A DNA stretch of 64,000 nt from Nocardioides sp. Root1257 (GTDB lineage Bacteria; Actinomycetota; Actinomycetes; Propionibacteriales; Nocardioidaceae). Below the pieces are notes generated by a model. It saw nothing but the letters and a program-made list of their open reading frames with translations, was not told the DNA's origin and ran no database searches. How positions within the stretch are numbered: position 1 is the stretch's first letter; every line of letters begins with the position of its first letter. Where the stretch lies: NCBI RefSeq assembly GCF_001425175.1, contig NZ_LMDV01000002.1:115110-179109 (forward strand), written 5' to 3'. The position numbers were made by a program, and so were the translations under genes. Positions 43,632-50,566 of this stretch are shown here, piece after piece.

Positions 43632-46352
43632 ATGACGAACGCCGCGCTCGCCCCGGCACCGCAGGGCGCCGACCCGGTCTCGGCCACGGCCGACGAGGTC
43701 GCCGCGAGCCTCGGCGTGGACGTCACCCGCGGTCTGAGCGCCGCGGAGGCGGCCGCCCGGCTGGCCACCCTCGGCCCGAACGCGCTCGCGGGGGGCAAGC
43801 GGGAGCCTGCCTGGCGGGCGTTCCTGCGCCAGTACGAGGACTTCATGCAGCTGGTGCTGCTCGCCGCCGCGCTCGTCAACCAGCTGGTCACCCAGGACAC
43901 GGGCACGACCGTCGTGCTCGCCGGGCTGACCGTCTTCAACGCGGTCATCGGCCTGCGGCAGGAGGCCAAGGCGGAGGAGAGCGTGCAGGCGCTCTCGCAG
44001 ATGATGAAGACGATCGCGCGCGTACGCCGGGACGGGCTGGCCGTCGAGATCGATGCCGCCGACCTGGTGCCGGGCGACGTCGTGCTGGTCGAGGCCGGCA
44101 ACCGGGTGCCCGCCGACGGCCGGGTCACCCTCGCGGCCACGCTCGAGATCGAGGAGGCCGCCCTCACCGGGGAGAGCCTGCCGGTGGGCAAGACGGCCGA
44201 CCCCGTGGTCGGGACGGACGTCCCCCTCGGCGACCGGATCTGCATGGCGTACATGAACACCTCGGTCACCCGGGGCCGCGGCGAGATGATCGTGACCTCG
44301 ACCGGCATGGACACCGAGATCGGCCACATCGCCGACATGCTCGCGAACACCGAGACCAGCAAGACGCCGCTCCAGCGCCAGCTGGACTCGCTGTCGAAGA
44401 TCATCGCGTCGATCGCTGCCGTCGCGCTCGTCCTCGTCGTGCTCCTCGGCCTCGCCCAGGGGCAGTCCTTCGACACCCTCTTCATCACCGGCGTCGCGCT
44501 CGCCGTCGCCGCGATCCCGACCGGCCTGCCGGCGGTCGTCACGGCGCTGCTCTCGATGGGCACCCGGGAGATCGCGCGCCGCAACGCGATCGTGAAGCGG
44601 CTGCCGGCGGTCGAGACGCTCGGGTCGACCTCGGCGATCTGCTCGGACAAGACCGGCACGCTGACGCTCAACAAGATGACCGCCCGCGAGATCGTGATCC
44701 CCGGTCAGAACCGCTTCACGGTCACCGGCGAGGGCTACAGCACCGCCGGCGAGATCCGGCACGTCGGCGGGGACCGGCACGACCTCGACCCCTACCTGCT
44801 GCCGATGGTGCTCTGCGCGGACGCCGTGCTCGACGGCGAGAGCCTGATCGGCGACCCCACCGAGGGCGCCCTGATGGCGCTCGGCGCCAAGGGCGGGCTC
44901 GACATCGCCGAGACCCGGGCCGCGCTCCCCCGGGTGGCCGAGGTGCCGTTCGACTCCGACTACAAGTTCATGGCGACCTTCCACGACATGACCGGCGCCG
45001 ACGGCCGCCCGGTGGTGCGCTGCTACGTCAAGGGCGCCCCCGACGTGCTGATCGCCCGCAGCACGACGTACCGCCACCCCGACGGCACCGTGGTCGCGAT
45101 CACCGACGACAACCGCCGGCTCGCGCTGGAGGCCAACGACCAGATCGCGAACGCCGGCGAGCGGGTGATGGTGGTCGCCCAGCGCGACTTCGAGCCCGGC
45201 AGCCTGCCGGCCGGCGCCGACCTGATCGGGGTGGTCCAGGAGCTGACGCTGCTCGCGATGGTCGGCATCGTCGACCCGCCGCGGCCGGAGGCCCGCGTCG
45301 CCATCGCCGAGTGCCACGAGGCCGGCATCCGGGTCCGGATGATCACGGGCGACCACGCCACCACGGCCGCCGCCATCGCCGGCGAGCTGGGCATCGAGGG
45401 CCGGGCGGTGACCGGCACGGAGTTCGCCGCGATGAGCGACGAGCAGCTCAGCGCCGAGATCGACGAGATCGGCGTGATCGCCCGGGTCGCACCCGAGGAC
45501 AAGGTGCGCCTGGTCCGGATCCTCAAGGAGAAGAACAACGTCGTCGCGATGACCGGCGACGGCGTCAACGACGCACCCGCGCTGAAGACCGCCGACATCG
45601 GCGTGGCGATGGGCATCACCGGCACCGAGGTCTCCAAGGAGGCCGCGGTGATGATCCTGACCGACGACAACTTCGCGACCATCGTCGGCGCGGTCTCCTA
45701 CGGTCGCGCGCTCTACGACAACCTGCTGAAGTACCTGCGCTTCCAGATGTCGACGCTGGTGGCCTACATCGCGATCTTCGTCGGCGCCGGCGTCCTCGGC
45801 ATCGCCGCCGGCGCGCCGCTCAACCCGCTGCAGATCCTCTGGCTCAACATGGTCGTCGACATCCCGCTGGCCCTCGCGCTCGGCTTCGACCAGCCGGCCC
45901 GCGGCCTGATGTCGCGAGCACCCCGGCCCCTCGGCGCGCCCGTGCTCTCCCGCAACAACTGGATCCGGCTCTGCGTGCAGGGCGCCGTGATGACGGTCGG
46001 CGCGCTGGCGGCGTACCAGATCGGGGACCACCAGGGCGACGCGATCCTGGCCGCGACCATGCTGCTGACGACCCTGTCCCTCTTCCACCTCGTCGGCGCG
46101 CTGCTCAGCCGCGACCAGACCGGCACGATCTTCGACCGCGACTCGCTGCCCGGCGTGGTCCAGCTGCGCCGGTACGCGCTCGCGCTGCTCGCGATCATCG
46201 CCATCACCGCCCTCGACTTCCTGGAGCGGATCTTCGACACGACCGGCCTCGACCTCGGGCAGTGGTCCACCTGCCTCGGCCTCGCGGCCTCGCTGCTCGT
46301 GGTCGAGGAGGCCGTCAAGCTCGGCATCCGGAAGCGAGGAGCCACCGCATGA
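43632..46352 (+). CDS. P-type cation-transporting ATPase (P2-like)
   Basis: The 906-residue pump has a cation-ATPase N-terminal domain, the TGES actuator motif (179-182), the phosphorylation site Asp339-Lys-Thr-Gly-Thr-Leu-Thr, an intact GDGVNDAP hinge near 641 and ten predicted helices. It resembles calcium/sodium P2 pumps and mycobacterial CtpF. In helix M4 the usual Pro-Glu-Gly-Leu-Pro is Pro-Thr-Gly-Leu-Pro (296-300), losing a cation-binding Glu, while the M6 Asn-x3-Asp is kept; the ion is therefore uncertain. The ATG at 43632 fits leaderless transcription from element c. Its stop overlaps the CYTH start (ATGA). Confidence 0.93.
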   Translation: MTNAALAPAPQGADPVSATADEVAASLGVDVTRGLSAAEAAARLATLGPNALAGGKREPAWRAFLRQYEDFMQLVLLAAALVNQLVTQDTGTTVVLAGLTVFNAVIGLRQEAKAEESVQALSQMMKTIARVRRDGLAVEIDAADLVPGDVVLVEAGNRVPADGRVTLAATLEIEEAALTGESLPVGKTADPVVGTDVPLGDRICMAYMNTSVTRGRGEMIVTSTGMDTEIGHIADMLANTETSKTPLQRQLDSLSKIIASIAAVALVLVVLLGLAQGQSFDTLFITGVALAVAAIPTGLPAVVTALLSMGTREIARRNAIVKRLPAVETLGSTSAICSDKTGTLTLNKMTAREIVIPGQNRFTVTGEGYSTAGEIRHVGGDRHDLDPYLLPMVLCADAVLDGESLIGDPTEGALMALGAKGGLDIAETRAALPRVAEVPFDSDYKFMATFHDMTGADGRPVVRCYVKGAPDVLIARSTTYRHPDGTVVAITDDNRRLALEANDQIANAGERVMVVAQRDFEPGSLPAGADLIGVVQELTLLAMVGIVDPPRPEARVAIAECHEAGIRVRMITGDHATTAAAIAGELGIEGRAVTGTEFAAMSDEQLSAEIDEIGVIARVAPEDKVRLVRILKEKNNVVAMTGDGVNDAPALKTADIGVAMGITGTEVSKEAAVMILTDDNFATIVGAVSYGRALYDNLLKYLRFQMSTLVAYIAIFVGAGVLGIAAGAPLNPLQILWLNMVVDIPLALALGFDQPARGLMSRAPRPLGAPVLSRNNWIRLCVQGAVMTVGALAAYQIGDHQGDAILAATMLLTTLSLFHLVGALLSRDQTGTIFDRDSLPGVVQLRRYALALLAIIAITALDFLERIFDTTGLDLGQWSTCLGLAASLLVVEEAVKLGIRKRGATA

Positions 46353-47113
46353 GCACCCTCCCTGCGTACACCTCCGACCAGCTGGCCGGGATCCTGGCGC
46401 TGCTGCCGGGCGTCGACGCCGTCGAGCTCAAGCTGACCGTCTCCGACCAGGACCGCCCCGGGGTCATCGGCGCCCTGGGCATCGACCCGCTCGACGCCCA
46501 GGTCCGCCAGGTCGCGTTCATCGACACCCCCGACCTGCGGCTGTCCGCGGCCGGCCTGGTGGTCCGGGCCCGGCGTACGCAACGCAAGTCCGGCGACGCG
46601 ACCGTCAAGCTGCGGCCGATGCTGCCGGAGGACGTCCCCGAGGGGCTGCGTGAGCTGCCCGGGTTCAAGGTCGAGGTCGACGCGTCCCCGGCGGGCTACG
46701 TGTGCTCGTGCTCCCTGACGGCCGAGGTGTCCGACCGCAAGGTGAAGAAGCTGTACGACGGCGGGCGATCCGTCGCGGACGTGCTCGCCGAGCCCCAGCT
46801 CGCGCTGCTGACGGCACGCCTGCCCGAGGACGTGACGGTCGGGGACCTCCGCGTGCTCGGCCCCGTGCACCTGCTCAAGTGCAAGTTCCAGCCGGGCGGA
46901 CTCCCCCGGCCGATGGTCGCCGAGCTCTGGTTCCTGCCGGACGGCTCCCGGCTGCTGGAGCTCTCGACCAAGGCGGCTCCGGCAGAGGCCTTCCAGGCCG
47001 CTGCCGAGACTAAGATCTTCCTGGCCGGTCACGGCGTCGACCTCGCCGCCCCCCAGGAGGCGAAGACCCGGACCGCGCTGGCCGCACTCACGGCCGCGCT
47101 CGACAAGGAGTGA
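46349..47113 (+). CDS. CYTH-domain protein
   Basis: The 254-residue protein has the CYTH (triphosphate tunnel) pattern: an N-terminal acidic strand VELKLTV, a YDTPD-like FIDTPDLRLSAAGLVVRARRTQRKSGDATVKLRP segment (about 60-92), and later KVEVDASP and LLKCKF strands. The hallmark Glu-x-Glu-x-Lys is degenerate (Glu-Leu-Lys), so activity as a triphosphatase or adenylate cyclase is doubtful; polyphosphate or nucleotide binding is possible. Start overlaps the ATPase stop. Confidence 0.8.
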   Translation: MSTLPAYTSDQLAGILALLPGVDAVELKLTVSDQDRPGVIGALGIDPLDAQVRQVAFIDTPDLRLSAAGLVVRARRTQRKSGDATVKLRPMLPEDVPEGLRELPGFKVEVDASPAGYVCSCSLTAEVSDRKVKKLYDGGRSVADVLAEPQLALLTARLPEDVTVGDLRVLGPVHLLKCKFQPGGLPRPMVAELWFLPDGSRLLELSTKAAPAEAFQAAAETKIFLAGHGVDLAAPQEAKTRTALAALTAALDKE

Positions 47114-47115
47114 CG

Positions 47116-47604
47116 ATGACGACGTTCACGGTGTGGAAGTTCGACGACCCCGACGGCGCGCTGCAGGCCGAGTCCTCGCTGCAGGCCGCTGCGTCCGACG
47201 GCCTGGTCACGATCGTCGACCACGCCGTCATGGTGTGGGAGCACGACGCCGACAAGCCCGAGCTCCACCACAAGCACGACGGCCCGAAGCGCGGCGCCGC
47301 CTGGGGCGCCCTGTGGGGCATCCTCGGCGGAGCGCTCTTCGCGATCCCGGTGGCGGGGATCGTGCTCGGCGCCGGTATCGGCGCGCTCGCCAAGGCCACC
47401 GCCGGCACCGGGATCACCAAGGAGGACCTGGAGCGGATCCGGACCGAGGTCACCCCAGGAACCTCGGCGCTGTTCCTGGTCACCGAGGACGCGGACATGG
47501 ACCGCCTCGGCGAGCGCTTCCACGGGCGCGACAGCCGGCTGATCAGCACCAACCTCACCGAGGCCGAGCGCGAGACGCTGCTCGAGACGTTCGGCGGTGG
47601 CTGA
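47116..47604 (+). CDS. DUF1269-family protein
   Basis: The 162-residue protein matches DUF1269 (TMEM/DUF1269): MTTFTVWKFDDPDGALQAESSL, a Gly-rich hydrophobic stretch RGAAWGALWGILGGALFAIPVAGIVLGAGIGALAKATAG (about 59-97) that may insert in or touch the membrane, and LERIRTEVTPGTSALFLVTE. ATG 47116 has AAGGAG five bases upstream; an alternative GTG at 47110 overlaps the CYTH stop. Function unknown; found widely in stress clusters. Confidence 0.87.
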   Translation: MTTFTVWKFDDPDGALQAESSLQAAASDGLVTIVDHAVMVWEHDADKPELHHKHDGPKRGAAWGALWGILGGALFAIPVAGIVLGAGIGALAKATAGTGITKEDLERIRTEVTPGTSALFLVTEDADMDRLGERFHGRDSRLISTNLTEAERETLLETFGGG

Positions 47605-48091
47605 GCCCGGCCGCCGCGACCTGCTGGGCCTGGTTCGTGGCGGGGAGGGCGCCATCACGGGCACCGTGGTCTGTTCCGCCGCGATCGCCTACAGCGCCGG
47701 TTCCAAGGAGTCGATCGCCCAGCTCGGTGCGGTCATCCTCGGCACGGTCGCCGTCTACTGGATCGCGCACCTGCACGCCGTCACCATCGGAAGCTCACTG
47801 ACCCATCACCACCACCCGCTCCAGGCGCTCCGGCACGCGCTCGTCGAGACCGCGCCGATCGCAGGCGCCTCCATCGTCCCGCTCGGGGTCCTGCTGGTGT
47901 CCTACCTGCTGGGCGCCGACCTGAAGACCGCCGCCTGGGTCGCACTGATCGCCTCGATCGCGCTGCTGACGACCTACAGCTACCTGGCCGGCGTCCGCGG
48001 CGGCCTGGACACCTGGGGCCGGATCGGCAGCGCCGTCGCCGGCCTGTGCCTCGGCCTCCTGGTCGTCGCCCTCAAGGTCGGCCTCCACTAG
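47597..48091 (+). CDS. four-helix membrane protein
   Basis: The 164-residue protein has about four membrane helices (about 20-35, 43-62, 91-108, 113-132 and a final 143-160) and a His-rich loop THHHHP at about 69-74. No family is recognised with confidence. Its GTG overlaps the DUF1269 gene by eight bases, making it the fourth gene of the ATPase operon. A large palindrome follows the stop. Confidence 0.78.
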   Translation: MAEPGRRDLLGLVRGGEGAITGTVVCSAAIAYSAGSKESIAQLGAVILGTVAVYWIAHLHAVTIGSSLTHHHHPLQALRHALVETAPIAGASIVPLGVLLVSYLLGADLKTAAWVALIASIALLTTYSYLAGVRGGLDTWGRIGSAVAGLCLGLLVVALKVGLH

Positions 48092-48113
48092 GTGCCCGCT
48101 CCGAGCCGCCGCT

Positions 48114-48180
48114 GGGGTAGTCCCTGACGTTTCGGCCCGGTGGTCGCGCTCCCAGAGACCATTCCGTCAGGGACTACCCC
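48114..48180. repeat. 16-bp perfect inverted repeat with nested hairpin
   Basis: GGGGTAGTCCCTGACG (48114-48129) and its exact complement CGTCAGGGACTACCCC (48165-48180) flank 35 bases that contain TGGTC/GACCA. It lies between two convergent operons and may terminate both; its length and nested form also suit a dispersed palindromic repeat. Confidence 0.75.
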
Positions 48181-48193
48181 GGCGTGCCCGCGC

Positions 48194-49819
48194 TCAGCCG
48201 TCTGCCGTCTCGGAGCCGACGGGCTTCGTCGGGAGCAGCCGGGTCAGGAAGATGGCGATGGCCGCGATCACGGCGAGCACCGTCAGCGCGGTGCGCAGCC
48301 CGACCAGCCGCGCGTCCGCGTTCTCGTCGACGATCGCCTGGGCGGCCTGCGGACTGAGGTCGGTGTCGGCGAGCGCGGCCTCCAGGTCCGGGTCGGACAC
48401 GAACGGGATGCCGCTGGCCAGCTCGACCTGCGCCTGGTCGGTGACCGAGTCGGGGATCGCGTCATTGCTCTCGACGCCGAGGAAGAAGCTCGCCGAGAGG
48501 GCGCCGATCAGCACGGAGCCGGCGAGCGCCGTACCCAGCGAGGCACCGAGGTTGGTCGCCGTGTTCTGGAGACCGCCCACCTCGCCGCTGCGCTCGTCGG
48601 GTACGGCGGACACGGTCACCGCCCCGAGCTGGGACGAGAGCGCGCCCACGCCGAGCCCGGCGAGCAGCAACGGCAGGGTCACGACCTCCGGACCGGCACC
48701 CGCCTCGAGGGCGCCGATCAGGGCGACGATGCCACCGAGCAGGGCGGCGAGCCCCCAGGTCACGACCTTGCGGGGCGAGACCTGCGGCCAGAGCCGCGGG
48801 ATCCCGATCGCGGCGATCAGCAGCGTGACCGACAGAGGGAGCAGGCGGATCCCCGTGTCGAGGGCGCTCAGCCCGAGCGCCACGGAGAGGAAGAGCGGGA
48901 TCGTGAAGAACAGCCCCGCCTGCAGCAGGAACTGGAAGAAGAACATGGTGAGCCCGCCGACCAGCCGGGCGTTGCGCAGCATGGCCAGGTCGATGAGCGG
49001 CTCGCGGCTGCGTTCTACCACCCGCATCTCCCACCACACGAAGACCCGCAGCACGATCAGGCCGGCCACGACCAGCCAGACGGTGGCCGAGATGCCGAGC
49101 AGCTCGGGTGCGCCAGCCTTCGCGCTGACCCAGCCCCACTCGCCCGAGCGCAGGACGCCGTACACGGCCAGGCCGAGGCCGAGCGCGGAGAGCACCGCGC
49201 CGACCAGGTCGATCCGGGCCCGTCCGCCCGGTGCGGCGTCCTGGATCCGGCGGGTCATCGCCAGGATGCCGATGACCACGACGACCTCGCCCGCGAACAC
49301 CAGCCGCCACGTCCAGTACGTCGTGACCGCGCCGCCGATCAGCGGACCGGCCGCCACCGCGATGGCCCCGGCGGAGGCCACGAGGCCGTACGCGCGGGGC
49401 CGCTCCGCTGCCGCGAAGTTGGCCGCCACGAGGGCGACGATCGCCGGCATGATCAGCGCAGCGCCGAGGCCCTCGAGCACCGACCACCCGAGGATGAGCA
49501 CCGTCAGGTTCGGCGACAGCGCCGTGGTGAGCGACCCGGCGCCGTAGATGACGCAGCCGATCGCGAAGGCCCGGCGGTGCCCGATCATCGTGCCGATCTT
49601 GCCGCCGGTGATCATCATGGTGGCCATCACCAGCGTGTACAGGGTGATCGCGGTCTGCACGCCGGTGATCGTCGTGCCGATGTCGGCCGCGACCTGGGCG
49701 ATCGACACGTTCATCACCGAGCTGTCCAGGGTCATCAGGAACTGCCCGGACGCCAGGGTGAGCAGGATCGCGCCCGACGCGGCGGCGACCTTGGAGGGTC
49801 CAGCGGTCGTCGAGGGCAT
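48194..49819 (-). CDS. MFS drug exporter, 14-helix DHA2 type
   Basis: The 541-residue carrier has 14 membrane helices. SGQFLMTLDSSVMNVSIAQVAADIGTT opens helix 1, GGKIGTMIGHRRAFAIG is the motif-A loop, and AAGPLIGGAVTTYWTWRLVF carries motif C. The closest described group is the EmrB/QacA drug exporters. The C-terminal part has a periplasmic-type loop with Asp-rich repeats (DPDLEAALADTDLSPQAAQAIVDEN). It is driven from tripartite element d'. Confidence 0.92.
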   Translation of the reverse strand: MPSTTAGPSKVAAASGAILLTLASGQFLMTLDSSVMNVSIAQVAADIGTTITGVQTAITLYTLVMATMMITGGKIGTMIGHRRAFAIGCVIYGAGSLTTALSPNLTVLILGWSVLEGLGAALIMPAIVALVAANFAAAERPRAYGLVASAGAIAVAAGPLIGGAVTTYWTWRLVFAGEVVVVIGILAMTRRIQDAAPGGRARIDLVGAVLSALGLGLAVYGVLRSGEWGWVSAKAGAPELLGISATVWLVVAGLIVLRVFVWWEMRVVERSREPLIDLAMLRNARLVGGLTMFFFQFLLQAGLFFTIPLFLSVALGLSALDTGIRLLPLSVTLLIAAIGIPRLWPQVSPRKVVTWGLAALLGGIVALIGALEAGAGPEVVTLPLLLAGLGVGALSSQLGAVTVSAVPDERSGEVGGLQNTATNLGASLGTALAGSVLIGALSASFFLGVESNDAIPDSVTDQAQVELASGIPFVSDPDLEAALADTDLSPQAAQAIVDENADARLVGLRTALTVLAVIAAIAIFLTRLLPTKPVGSETADG

Positions 49820-49848
49820 GGGCGCGCCTTCCGGGTCGGGTGTGGGTC

Positions 49849-49894
49849 AGCATCGCCGCGCCCCGGGTGGCTCGACCTCACCCCCTGCGGGGTG
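49849..49894 (-). promoter_or_regulatory. tripartite promoter element, copy d'
   Basis: On the minus strand: CACCCC (49894-49889), GGGTGAGG (49883-49876), CCACCC (49870-49865) and GATGCT as -10 (49854-49849), with 5-5-10 spacing. It overlaps copy d by 16 bases, the same overlap as c and c'. Confidence 0.65.
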
Positions 49895-49924
49895 GTGTCG
49901 GGCCACCCGTACCCCTGCAACGAT
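49879..49924 (+). promoter_or_regulatory. tripartite promoter element, copy d
   Basis: CACCCC (49879), GGGTGGTG (49890-49897), CCACCC (49903-49908) and AACGAT as -10 (49919-49924), with 5-5-10 spacing, ahead of the gene at 49952. Confidence 0.7.
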
Positions 49925-49951
49925 CCTCGCGACGCAACGACCAGGCGGGTG

Positions 49952-50566
49952 ATGCAGATGACCCAGGACCAGCCCGACCTGGACCTGCTCGAGTACGTCC
50001 TCGTCTCCGCCGCCACGGTCGACGGCCTGGCCTCGGTCGCCGCGGCCGTGGCCGACACCGTCGCCACCGGCGCGATCCGGGTCGTCGACGCGGTGCTGCT
50101 GGTGCGTGCCGACGGCCGGACCAAGGTGGCCGTCGGCGAGCTCGCCGACCAGGCGGAGCTCGCACCGTTGGCCGCGGTCGTCGACGCCGACGGCGCGGGC
50201 GTGCAGCTGAGCCTCCACGACATCGAGCTCGCCTCCGTGACGCTGGCACCAGGCGTCGCCGCGCTCCTGCTCCTCGTCGAGGACCGGTGGGCGGGAGCCG
50301 TGTCGGCGGCCGCGCGCGCGGCCGGGGGCCAGGTCACGGCCGGTGAGCGGATCGGCCGGCGCCGGGCGGAGGCCGCCGTCGGCGGCGTGGCCCGTCGGCA
50401 CCGCGCCGACCTCCTGAGCCGCAGCCCGGTGGCGGTGAAGTCGGCCCCCTCGTCCGGGCTGGTCGACCAGGCGGCCCAGGTGCGCAAGCTGGCGCGCCTG
50501 GTCGACCAGGGCCTGCTGTCGCTGGAGCAGTACGAGGTTCAACGTCGGCGGGTGCTCGACGGCTGA
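49952..50566 (+). CDS. DUF6325-like protein with SHOCT-like tail
   Basis: The 204-residue protein combines an N-terminal domain similar in layout to the DUF6325-like protein at 43073 (LLEYVLVSAATVDGLASVAAAVADTVATGAIRVVDAVLLV, then APGVAALLLLVEDRWAGAVSAAARAAGGQVTAGERI) with a C-terminal SHOCT-like segment (VRKLARLVDQGLLSLEQYEVQRRRVLDG). It thus fuses two features that are separate genes in the 42755-43513 operon. An ATG at 49958 is an alternative start. It overlaps the convergent LuxR regulator by 28 bases. Confidence 0.8.
   Translation: MQMTQDQPDLDLLEYVLVSAATVDGLASVAAAVADTVATGAIRVVDAVLLVRADGRTKVAVGELADQAELAPLAAVVDADGAGVQLSLHDIELASVTLAPGVAALLLLVEDRWAGAVSAAARAAGGQVTAGERIGRRRAEAAVGGVARRHRADLLSRSPVAVKSAPSSGLVDQAAQVRKLARLVDQGLLSLEQYEVQRRRVLDG

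Noticed and set aside
42630..46088. Very long open frame on the minus strand opposite the P-type ATPase
   Set aside because: It is the GC-rich antisense of a gene with complete catalytic motifs; its translation is low-complexity and has no domain.
41684..49924. Reading the tripartite element as a DosR/DevR box
   Set aside because: DosR sites are GGGAC-type dyads with GTCCC; the half-sites here are GGGTGG/CCACCC and the spacing differs.
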